Part shown: positions 9,511 through 17,335 of the stretch, piece by piece
Layout: each line of letters starts with the position of its first letter
Position numbering within the stretch: position 1 is the first letter of the stretch
Source of the DNA: DATMNR01 sp963702765
GTDB lineage: Bacteria; Chloroflexota; Ktedonobacteria; Ktedonobacterales; Ktedonobacteraceae
DNA: 29,320 nucleotides
Assembly (NCBI GenBank): GCA_963702765.1
Contig: CAVPEB010000067.1
Span: 1-29,320 of the forward strand
Direction of reading: 5' to 3'
The notes under the pieces: generated by a model
Told to the model about the DNA's origin: nothing
Seen by the model: the letters and a program-made list of their open reading frames with translations, nothing else
Database searches by the model: none
Position numbers and translations under genes: made by a program

Positions 9511-10353
9511 ATGGCACAGTTTAGCCGTACATGGTGGGGCCAGCGCTTTCTTGCGGCCCTAGAAGAGTTTACCGATGAGGCACGACTTGGGCGCGGGCGG
9601 TCTTATGCCAGTAATGGGCGAATCATTGAATATACATTGAGCAAGGGTACGGTCACAGCCAAAGTTCGAGGTTCAATCAACCCATATTTTGGTGTCTACA
9701 AAGAACCTATCTACAAGACCTCAATTACAATAAAAGCTATCACCTCAGATGACTGGGCGAAAGTCATCCGCCAGATAGCATCACGCGCGGATCTGATCAC
9801 GAAGCTGCTGATGAAAGAGATGCCCGATACGATTGAGGATGTTTTCTCAGTCCTGGGTTTGCATTTGCTGCCGCACAGCGAGCGTGATTTCGTGACCTCC
9901 TGTTCTTGTCCAGACTGGGCTAATCCATGTAAGCATATTGCCGGTGTCTATTATCTACTGGCATTTGCCCTTGATAAGGATCCTTTCTTGATGTTTGAAT
10001 TGCGGGGATTGTCCAGGGACGATCTTCACACCGAACTTACTCGTTCGCCACTGGGGAAAATCCTAGCGTCTGCGCTTGATTCAGACGAAGAGCCACTGGT
10101 CGAACCGGTTACATCTTACTATACTCCCCCGATTAGAGAACCAGTAACAGTAGAGGCCACTCACAAAGAGTTCTGGACAGGCGCGAAAAGATTGCCTTCT
10201 CCAATGGCTAACGCATTACAGCCAGGAGTGCCAGCGCTGCTGATTAAGAAGCAGGGGGATTATCCCCCATTCTGGCACAAAGATGTGTCCTTTATCAGTG
10301 TAATGGAAGAGCTGTATGAGCGTGTTCGAACCAAAAACAAACAGATGAAGTGA
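9511..10353 (+). CDS. SWIM zinc-finger protein, partner of the SNF2 helicase
   Basis: The protein has 280 residues and starts at an ATG 5 bp after the helicase stop, so the two are almost certainly co-transcribed. The SWIM motif is complete: Cys131-x-Cys133, six residues, Cys140-x-His142 (SCSCPDWANPCKHIAGVYY). The N-terminus (FSRTWWGQRFLAAL, then GRGRSYASNGRI) is typical of bacterial SWIM proteins encoded beside SNF2 ATPases. SWIM fingers bind zinc and are thought to contact DNA or protein; the likely role is as an accessory subunit of the helicase. The reading frame is uninterrupted. The C-terminal 80 residues look low in structure (EEPLVEPVTSYYTPPIREP). The next gene converges on it, leaving 25 bp between the stops. 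Confidence 0.88.
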   Translation: MAQFSRTWWGQRFLAALEEFTDEARLGRGRSYASNGRIIEYTLSKGTVTAKVRGSINPYFGVYKEPIYKTSITIKAITSDDWAKVIRQIASRADLITKLLMKEMPDTIEDVFSVLGLHLLPHSERDFVTSCSCPDWANPCKHIAGVYYLLAFALDKDPFLMFELRGLSRDDLHTELTRSPLGKILASALDSDEEPLVEPVTSYYTPPIREPVTVEATHKEFWTGAKRLPSPMANALQPGVPALLIKKQGDYPPFWHKDVSFISVMEELYERVRTKNKQMK

Positions 10354-10378
10354 GATAGTAGTAAGAACTTTGTCTATA

Positions 10379-11335
10379 TCATTGAAGCTTTTGAGGGGAA
10401 GGGTCTGGAATGCTAACCTCGGTCTCAACGTTGGTTTGTTGCTCCTGGCGTGTTCGAAATAAGGATTTTAATGGTATGACTCCACTGGTAGATAACCAGG
10501 ATCCGAGAAGAATCAACAGGAACCCAACAATAATAGCCGTGTTGAGTGGTTCGCTAAGCAAAGTGATGCCGAGGAAGACGGATACTGCCGGGTTAACATA
10601 TGTGATGACCGTACCCCGACTTGCTCCAACCTCGGCTATGAGTGCAAAAAATATCAGATACGCAAGGGCCGTACAGATCAAGCCGAGCACGAGCAGGCTG
10701 GCTATTACTTCTGGATTGGGCATCTTGTTAGGAAGTCGTGTTACAGCTAGCGGCAATAGCACGATAGTTGATGTGAGACACAAAACTGATACAACTCCAA
10801 GGTTGGGTAGAGCCGAGATGGTCGGTCGCCTAATCAAGAGGGCACTGGTGGCATACCCTAAAGAGGCAAGTAGAACCAAAGCAGCTCCGAGTAGCTTTTG
10901 CCTATCTCCGCCGACATCGAAACCAAGCAGAACAGCCACACCTACTATGCCAATTAGCAGTCCAACTGAACGAAGGCCAGTAACACGTTCACCCGGATCG
11001 AAGCGGAGAGCAAGCAATGCGACCAGGATGGGATCGGTTGCGATAAGCAAGCTGGTGAGCGATGAGGTAATGAGCTGCTCACCAAAACTGATTAAGAGGA
11101 ATGGTGCAACGATCTGCACACAGGCAAGTCCGGCTAGCATGAGCCATCGCCTGCGTAGTGGTCGTAATACTCCCTGATAGATTGCGATAGGGATGAGGAC
11201 TAGAGCCGCGATCCCGACGCGGAAAAATACCACAACGCCTGGATCAAGTTGGAGTAGTGCAATTTTGATGAACAGATAAGGAATACCCCAAATTACCGAC
11301 ATAGCGATAAATAGTATCCAGCCTTTGCGAGTCAT
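10379..11335 (-). CDS. EamA/DMT-family membrane transporter
   Basis: This is a drug/metabolite-type permease of about 318 residues. The start is the ATG at 11335 (MTRKGWILFIAMSVIWG), which has GGGAGG 4-9 bp upstream; a longer in-frame extension to 11407 lacks a ribosome site. Two EamA repeats of five helices each are apparent. The first starts with the typical VIWGIPYLFIKIA and ends near residue 145; the second spans roughly residues 155-290 and includes YVNPAVSVFLGITLLSEPL. A soluble, charged tail of about 25 residues follows (RTRQEQQTNVETE). Family members export amino acids, metabolites or drugs; the substrate here cannot be read from sequence. It is convergent with the SWIM gene and appears to be transcribed alone. 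Confidence 0.9.
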   Translation of the reverse strand: MTRKGWILFIAMSVIWGIPYLFIKIALLQLDPGVVVFFRVGIAALVLIPIAIYQGVLRPLRRRWLMLAGLACVQIVAPFLLISFGEQLITSSLTSLLIATDPILVALLALRFDPGERVTGLRSVGLLIGIVGVAVLLGFDVGGDRQKLLGAALVLLASLGYATSALLIRRPTISALPNLGVVSVLCLTSTIVLLPLAVTRLPNKMPNPEVIASLLVLGLICTALAYLIFFALIAEVGASRGTVITYVNPAVSVFLGITLLSEPLNTAIIVGFLLILLGSWLSTSGVIPLKSLFRTRQEQQTNVETEVSIPDPSPQKLQ

Positions 11336-11787
11336 GCTTCCTCCCAGGAGTAACTTTGAAAATGTTTTATTTAAGTATAATACCTTTTCTGCTGATTGGC
11401 TGCACATTGTTGATGTCAGAAAGGTCCAACGGTTATGTCATGCTGCATTGGAAAGGTCGACGAGAAGCAGGGGTTGGATAGCGCAAGCTCTCAGGTCATA
11501 AGCTTTGTGGTGAGGAGGGATGACGTTAGCGGTCATAGATATCATGTTAACATGTGAGAGGTAGCAGGAAAGTGTAAGCGTCAAAATTTCGCATGTAATT
11601 GAGACAATAGGAAAATGTAATCGCCAATATAGCACGTGAGCATTAGAGAGGAAGCAGGACCAGGACAGCGCAAGCGGCCGTTTCAGCAAGGCAAGATGGC
11701 AGTGTAGGGCAGCAGGACAGCGCAATCGCCCCCACACCTCATCCACGCAGCCCATGTCCCTACGTTTTATAATCGGCGCAAGCGCCT
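11336..11787. other. Intergenic region with degenerate ~50-bp-spaced repeats
   Basis: No gene is supported on either strand in these 452 bp. The region holds six diverged copies of a motif close to GGANAGYGYAAKCG (starts near 11476, 11567, 11610, 11663, 11715 and 11771). It also holds a perfect 12-bp palindrome, CATGTTAACATG (11543-11554). The last repeat copy forms a small hairpin, GGCGC-AA-GCGCC, just past the stop of the monooxygenase gene. Confidence 0.5.
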
Positions 11788-13152
11788 CTACGTGCTTCCA
11801 TGTAGTGCGTTCTTGTAACGTGATTTGATTCCCTGAGGCGGCTTGCCAATGTCGATACCGGCCTTTTTCAGTTCGTGTCCAAGCTCTTTACGGAAAGCAT
11901 GATAGTCGACCTCCGTTGAGTGGCGGGTTCCACCAGTAAAGGTGAAATGGGGATGGTCGATCTCATCCTGAATGGCAGCCTTAAGGTTGTGTGGGCGTTG
12001 GTACTTACCAACGATTTCGGCACATGCCAGTTTTGCCTGGTAATCTGCCAATGGCCAGATGCAACCCACAGGTTGGAATAAGCCAATGAAATACAGGTTT
12101 TTGTAGTCAGGGTGCATCATTTTACGAAATAAAGGTACTTTCTCAGAACGCTGAAAATCGATCAAGGATTTTTCGAAAAATGGGAAGGTGATCCAGAAAC
12201 CAGTACAGGCACACACAATATCGTAAGCTTCGACTTCTCCATTCACAAATTCGACGTTACCTCCGATGAATCGTTTTATGGCAGGACGCGGTGTTATGCG
12301 GCCATGTCGAATGAAGTCGAGGAGGTCCGAGTTGAGCGTTGGATGTTGACTCAATGCAGGGAGGGTGTTTGTGGGCAAGCCGTAGCGGCTATATGGCCCC
12401 TGCAACAGCTTCAGTAATCTAGTCAGTGAGAACTGCTTGAATTTCGCTGGCATCCAGTTTGTGCGAGCTGCAAACACGTCCGAAGGCATTCCAAAAATGA
12501 ATTTCGGTACAAACCACTGCGGGCTTCGCATTGATAGACACACTTTGTTAGCCAGACGTGCTGCTTCTACTGCGATGTCACATGCTGAATTGCCTGCGCC
12601 TATGACCAGAACGCTTTTACCTCGCCACTCATCATTGATGCTTTTAAAATCGTGTGAGTGCATAAATGTGCCAGTAAACTCTCCGGGGTATTCGGGAAAT
12701 TTCGGGTTCCAGTGGTGGCCATTACATACCATCAAATAGTCGAATATCCTGATGTGCGATTTGCTAGCCTCATCTGTAAATGAAACAGACCACTTATCAC
12801 TTGCGACTCTTGTTACGCTGGTCACATTGTGTTTGAAGAGAATATGCTCAATGACGTGGAAATGCCTGGCATAGGACTCAAAATAGGCCTGTAGTTGAAG
12901 GTGATTTGGGTAGTCTGGGTAGTGATCAGGCATAGGAAAATCTTCATATTCTGACCAGGTTTTCGAACTGATGATGTGGGTATTCTCATATACACTTGAG
13001 TGTCCTGTGCTTGCATTGAAGACCCAGTTGCCACCGACTTTATCATTTTTCTCGAAAACGACCACGTCAAAGCCGTATTGTATCGCATTTTTCGCTGCAG
13101 CAATCCCGCTTGGGCCTGCACCGATGACGCAAACCTGCACTTTGTTTCCCAT
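11788..13152 (-). CDS. Flavin-containing monooxygenase (class B, FMO-like)
   Basis: The predicted product is a 454-residue FAD- and NADPH-dependent oxygenase. The ATG at 13152 is preceded by GGAGGGAAACC. The FAD-binding GxGxxG is GAGPSG near residue 12. The FMO signature FxGxxxHxxx(Y/F) is matched exactly by FTGTFMHSHDF. The NADPH-binding fold follows as VLVIGAGNSACDIAVEAA, and a late CTGF motif (ACTGFWITFPFF) is present. The length is normal for bacterial FMOs. Enzymes of this kind oxygenate nitrogen, sulfur or sometimes carbonyl carbon in small molecules; the substrate is not predictable. It has no operon partner: palindromic repeats and an insertion sequence lie upstream, and repeats lie downstream. 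Confidence 0.92.
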   Translation of the reverse strand: MGNKVQVCVIGAGPSGIAAAKNAIQYGFDVVVFEKNDKVGGNWVFNASTGHSSVYENTHIISSKTWSEYEDFPMPDHYPDYPNHLQLQAYFESYARHFHVIEHILFKHNVTSVTRVASDKWSVSFTDEASKSHIRIFDYLMVCNGHHWNPKFPEYPGEFTGTFMHSHDFKSINDEWRGKSVLVIGAGNSACDIAVEAARLANKVCLSMRSPQWFVPKFIFGMPSDVFAARTNWMPAKFKQFSLTRLLKLLQGPYSRYGLPTNTLPALSQHPTLNSDLLDFIRHGRITPRPAIKRFIGGNVEFVNGEVEAYDIVCACTGFWITFPFFEKSLIDFQRSEKVPLFRKMMHPDYKNLYFIGLFQPVGCIWPLADYQAKLACAEIVGKYQRPHNLKAAIQDEIDHPHFTFTGGTRHSTEVDYHAFRKELGHELKKAGIDIGKPPQGIKSRYKNALHGST

Positions 13153-13207
13153 GGTTTCCCTCCACTACTGGTTTTGATGGTTATGGATATAGGTAGGGTT
13201 TTCCAAA

Positions 13208-13295
13208 TCTCCCTTTTGCCGCCTGCGGCGGCTGGGAGAAGAGGAGAGTGCGAGGACACCTCGCGCTCCGACAAAGGGCGGCTAGCCGCCCTTTG
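13208..13295. repeat. Cluster of three hairpins (REP-like palindromes)
   Basis: Three palindromes lie in series. The first is TCTCCC...GGGAGA enclosing GCCGCC-TGC-GGCGGC (13208-13239). The second is GCGAGG-ACA-CCTCGC (13250-13264). The third is a perfect 24-bp palindrome at 13272-13295 with centre GGCTAGCC. The first shares the CGCC-TGC-GGCG core with the hairpin at 5906-5920, suggesting a dispersed family. They lie 55-145 bp upstream of the monooxygenase start. Confidence 0.65.
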
Positions 13296-13374
13296 CAATC
13301 CCCTTTTTGGCGAGCATTGGAAAGCTCAGTGGATATGGATAGGATATTGGATTTTATCGGGTTATTACATTATA

Positions 13375-14893
13375 TTAGAGACTGTGTGTAAAGGCGCCAA
13401 GCCAACTCGCATTCTCCGTGATATTCTAGAAAGGAGTGAGTCAAAGGAAAGGGGACGACCTGATGGGAAAGCGAGTGACACGTGCCGCCAGGCATCTGCC
13501 CGAGGACGCAGTGTACGCCCGGATGCAAAGGGAACAGCGTCCCTGGCGCCGGAAGCTGTGGGAGATCATTTATCAAGCGTTGACCACCCCACGCAAAGCC
13601 GAGGACATTGCCAGAATAGTAGGCGTGTCGGCCTCAACCGTTCACCGGGTCATTGCCGCCTACAACCGCGTGGGAGTGGCTGCCATTGAGACACTTGGCA
13701 AAGGTGGGCGGCGTCATCAGTACCTCACGCTGGAACAAGAACGCGCCTTTCTCCAGCCGTTCGTGGCCCGCGCCATGCAGGGAGAGATCGCGACGGTCGC
13801 CGAGATCCATCAGGCTCTTGAGGAGCGAGTGGGACACCCGGTCGATGACAGTACCACCTATCGCCTGCTCAATCGACAGGGCTGGAGCAAGCCAGGTACT
13901 CGTGTCAAGGCTATCTCCAGTCCTGCTCCCACCCCTGAGAGTCTGCGGATGCACGAGGAGACGGTTCCCATGCGGCAACGGAGGAAGCCGCCGTCCCTGA
14001 AACGCCCAACTCTCCAGAAACGCTCATCGCGCGGCTACCCCAGCGATCTCACCGAGCAGGAATGGGCGATCCTGGAACCGTTGATCCCGCCTGCTTTGGC
14101 AGGAGGGCATCCGCGCACGACGAACATGCGTGAGGTTCTCAACGCGCTGTTTTACGTGGATCGCACCGGATGCCAATGGCGGGCCTTGCCGCACGACTTT
14201 CCCCCGTGGTCCACGGTGTGGAGCTATTTCCGAGCCTGGCGCAACGACGGCACCTGGAAGCGCATGCATACGGCCTTGCGCGAAAAGACGCGCGTGAGTA
14301 TGGGACGCGAACCAACGCCCAGCGCCGCCATCATCGATAGTCAATCGGTGAAAACCAGCCAAAAAGGGGGGCTCGCGGCTACGACGGCGGCAAGAAAGTG
14401 AAAGGGCGCAAGCGGCATATCCTCGTGGATACCACAGGCATGATGCTGCATGTGTTAGTGCATGAGGCCGATATCCAGGATCATGCGGGCGGCAAACTCC
14501 TCCTGGAGCCGCTGGGAGGCTGCTTTCCCCGACTCAAGCTGATCTGGGTCGACAGTGCGTACAAGAAAGGTGGCTTCATCGAATGGGTGAAGGAGACGTT
14601 CGGCTGGGCGGTGGAGGCGGTGGAGCACCCCTGGACTGGCCAGCGTGGCGTCTGGGCCCCAAAGGACACTGTCATCGATCCGGAGCAGGTCCGTCCTAGC
14701 GGCTTCCACGTGTTGAAATGGCGCTGGATTGTCGAGAGAACGTTCGCCTGGCTCTCCACCTGGCGTCGACTCGCCAAGGACTATGAGCTGCTTCCCAGCA
14801 GTGAAGAAGCCTGGATCTGCCTTGCCATGATCCGACTCATGCTCAGGCGTGTGGCACAAAACAGCTCCTGAAGCCTTTGCACACAGTCTCTTA
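13375..14893 (+). mobile_element. Complete IS5-family insertion sequence with TTA target duplication
   Basis: The left inverted repeat GAGACTGTGTGTAAAGGC (13378-13395) matches the right one, GCCTTTGCACACAGTCTC (14873-14890), at 17 of 18 positions. TTA flanks both ends (13375-13377 and 14891-14893), as expected for a 3-bp target duplication. The element is 1,513 bp. GAGACTGTGT-type ends are characteristic of the IS427 group of the IS5 family. Everything between the ends is a single transposase coding unit. It sits in the intergenic space between the monooxygenase and the kinase genes and does not interrupt a gene. Confidence 0.92.
13463..14871 (+). CDS. IS5-family transposase with N-terminal IS630-like HTH, two overlapping frames
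   Basis: The first frame is best started at ATG 13463 (AGGAAAGGGG about 10 bp upstream; an in-frame GTG lies at 13436) and ends at 14401. The second starts within it and ends at 14871. Residues about 20-150 form a helix-turn-helix plus winged-helix region like those of IS630/Tc1 transposases (KAEDIARIVGVSASTVHRVI, then STTYRLLNRQGWSKPG). An IS5-type domain follows (LTEQEWAILEPLIPP, TGCQWRALPHDFPPWSTVWS). The catalytic triad is split: first Asp in AAIIDSQSVKT (frame 1), then Asp in IWVDSAYKKGG and Glu in WIVERTFAWL (frame 2). A -1 slip at the A5G6 run (about 14366-14376) joins QKGG to ARGYDGGKKVKGRKRH. Programmed frameshifting is known in this IS group, but a missing G would look identical. 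Confidence 0.88.
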
Positions 14894-14944
14894 CACTATG
14901 ATGGGGGCAAAATTGTAAGGGTGAGGTTAATTGATAATGAGTCT

Positions 14945-17197
14945 TTATATTTGCCATACTTGAACGATGTTGTTGTTAGAGGTGACGATACGTGAATCGT
15001 CGGGTGACCAGGATACGCTGTTGATGGCAATTGCTGGAAAAGTAGTGAAGAGTTGGCCATTCTGGGCGTTCCAGATGTGGACACTGGCATCGCTCCCACC
15101 TGAGGACGCGATGTATTTTCCATTATGTGACCAAGATGTAGCGAGATTTTCGAAATCGTTCTGAGTGCCATAGGTGAGCAGGGTTTGTCCAGTATCATAA
15201 GCCCATATGTATACTGGACCAGTTAACCCACCGGAAACGATGCGTGAATCGTCGGGTGACCAGGATACGGAACGTACAGTGTCACCCTGTTTATCGTAGG
15301 TTAACAAAGATTTGCCATTGTTCCAGTCCCATACTCGAGCTGTTGCATCAGCGGAACCAGAAGCTATATAGCGGCCATTGTGCGACCATGAAAGCGACCA
15401 TATACTGTCTGTATGGCCTGTTAAAGAGCGTATTTTACTTTGTGTCACGACATCGAAGATCTGGATATCGTCGCTAAAAAAGCCTCCAAGAGCCAGATAG
15501 CGCCCATTGGGGGAGAGAGAGACGGCGTACAAGATGCCATGAAGGTCGCCACCAGATCCGCTATCAAAGGAGCCGATTTGCTTATGACTTGTGAGATCCA
15601 CTAACTGAGCGGTTCCGTCGGCAAAACCGATTGCAATACGGTTGCTGTCAGGTGTCCAGGCTATAGAGTAAGCTCCGTCATCACTTTGTGCTGGTTGAAT
15701 TTGGCTTCGATATGAAAACAAGCGTTCATGTGTCGTAGTACTCCAAACATGGGAGGTGCCGTCATCGGAGGCGGACGCAATATATTTGCCATTTGGCGAC
15801 CACGAAACTGCCCAAATAGTTTTTGTGTGATCATTGAAGGTTACGAGCGGAGTTGCTGGTGCTGGAGTTGGTGTAGCCTGAAAGCCAGGGTAGGATCCAA
15901 AGGACCCAATTGTCTTTACTATATTTGAAGATGCATTTCTTGTACTTCTATACGCATAATAGGTCAGGCTGCTACCTGCAACTGCTGCTGCACCTACTGC
16001 GATAGTGGTTATAGCCATACGGCGAGATACACGTCTCGCCTTTTGCATTTGAGGAGATTGTCCAACGTGAAAGGGAGGATACATTTGAGGTGTAGTATAT
16101 GGCGGGTAGACTGATGAAGGGGGGAGAGATCCTCCATTTTGAGCAGGAGAAGAAGGTACCTGGTACGCTGGATTCATAGGATAGCCTGGATAGGGCAAAG
16201 GCAAAGGTTGGGCACCTGTTTGCAATACTGGGGGGGTAGATGATAGATTCGCATAACCTTGCGTTGAACTAGTTGGGGTTGGAGCCTGTAACTGATATTG
16301 CAGTGGAATCTGTGATTGGTTAGTAGGTGGAATATTGGATGATGCAAGATTAATGCCACCGGTAAATGGTTGTGATAACTGATTACTTGCCTGTTCCAGC
16401 GCCTGAGCAAAGGCTATGATGGTTGGAAAACGATCGTGAGGATTTTTTTGTAGCGCCTTCACTACAACTTGTTCAATAGCAACTGGAACTTCAGGTGCAT
16501 AGAGGCGTAACGAGGGTGGCGTAGCGGTTGCATGTTTGATGGCAATCTCAGTCATTGTCCCTTGAAATGGACGCTGACCCCCAAGCCACTCATAGACGAC
16601 AATGCCCAACGAATATTGATCGCTGGCTGGACGTGGATGAGCTTGAATCTGCTCGGGCGCCATATAGGCGAGTGTTCCAGCTATGTCTTGCGTCTTTTGA
16701 TAGTGGGAACTTTGAGCAACGAGAGCAATACCGAAATCGGTCAATAAAATCTCGTGACTGCGCCCAATAAGCATATTTTCTGGCTTGATATCGCGATAAA
16801 TCACGCGTTGCTCATGAGCATATTGCAATGCACTTGCTATCTGCTGTACATAGCTAATGACGAGTTGTAGTGGTAGACGCGTTCCTTTGGGATGAAGGAG
16901 ACGTAACGTGCCGTTGGGCGCATAATCCATAACGAGATAAGGAACACTATTCTCAACACCGAAATCCAGAACACGCACAATATGCGGGTGCAGGAGACCG
17001 GCAATCATTCGAGCTTCATTACGAAAGAGCGTAATATCCTCATTAGCCAGTTGGGTACTCAATAATTTTACTGCTGCTTGCGTATTGAGGTGAATGTGTT
17101 CAGCGAGATAGACTTCAGCGAAACCTCCCCGCCCTAGTAGCTTGGTAAGACGGTAATTGCCAATGCGCTGTCCATTATGGTTTGCTTGCTCAACCAT
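14945..17197 (-). CDS. Membrane Ser/Thr protein kinase with extracellular seven-blade WD40 propeller
   Basis: The protein has 750 residues. Residues 15-270 are a PknB-type kinase: glycine loop GRGGFAEV (22-29), Lys44, Glu61, catalytic YRDIKPEN (Asp136, Asn141; Tyr replaces the usual His), DFG at 154-156 and MAPEQ. All catalytic residues are present, so it should be active. Residues about 280-390 are a Pro/Gln/Ser-rich linker. One transmembrane helix follows at about 392-415 (MAITTIAVGAAAVAGSSLTYY). The C-terminal part contains seven WD-type blades (for example IWSLSWSHNGRYIASGSADA and VSWSPDDSRIVSGG), predicted to face outside. This would be a receptor-like kinase with a propeller sensor or binding domain, a common arrangement in Ktedonobacteria. 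The ligand is unknown. The start codon at 17197 lacks a strong Shine-Dalgarno. Confidence 0.93.
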   Translation of the reverse strand: MVEQANHNGQRIGNYRLTKLLGRGGFAEVYLAEHIHLNTQAAVKLLSTQLANEDITLFRNEARMIAGLLHPHIVRVLDFGVENSVPYLVMDYAPNGTLRLLHPKGTRLPLQLVISYVQQIASALQYAHEQRVIYRDIKPENMLIGRSHEILLTDFGIALVAQSSHYQKTQDIAGTLAYMAPEQIQAHPRPASDQYSLGIVVYEWLGGQRPFQGTMTEIAIKHATATPPSLRLYAPEVPVAIEQVVVKALQKNPHDRFPTIIAFAQALEQASNQLSQPFTGGINLASSNIPPTNQSQIPLQYQLQAPTPTSSTQGYANLSSTPPVLQTGAQPLPLPYPGYPMNPAYQVPSSPAQNGGSLPPSSVYPPYTTPQMYPPFHVGQSPQMQKARRVSRRMAITTIAVGAAAVAGSSLTYYAYRSTRNASSNIVKTIGSFGSYPGFQATPTPAPATPLVTFNDHTKTIWAVSWSPNGKYIASASDDGTSHVWSTTTHERLFSYRSQIQPAQSDDGAYSIAWTPDSNRIAIGFADGTAQLVDLTSHKQIGSFDSGSGGDLHGILYAVSLSPNGRYLALGGFFSDDIQIFDVVTQSKIRSLTGHTDSIWSLSWSHNGRYIASGSADATARVWDWNNGKSLLTYDKQGDTVRSVSWSPDDSRIVSGGLTGPVYIWAYDTGQTLLTYGTQNDFENLATSWSHNGKYIASSGGSDASVHIWNAQNGQLFTTFPAIAINSVSWSPDDSRIVTSNNNIVQVWQI

Positions 17198-17335
17198 GCC
17201 TTTGCTTGAATCTCATTCCTTTTAAGCTACCCTACGATGGGCGCGAGCAGTGATCCCCCAAATCAGTATAGAGGACAGAAACATTGGCAAGCAAGCATGA
17301 TAGGACATTTGGCAGAGTTCTGGTTGCTATTATAA

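Noticed and set aside
11438..11755. Minus-strand 105-codon open frame
   Set aside because: It spans the degenerate repeat array, and its composition (Cys/Leu/Ser-rich) is that of random translation.
11476..11790. CRISPR array
   Set aside because: Repeat units are short and poorly conserved, spacing is irregular, and no cas gene is present in the window.
13375..14893. Two separate nested ISs (an IS630 remnant invaded by an IS5 element)
   Set aside because: The frame is continuous across the junction, no inverted repeat lies between the two domains, and the only matching ends enclose both parts.
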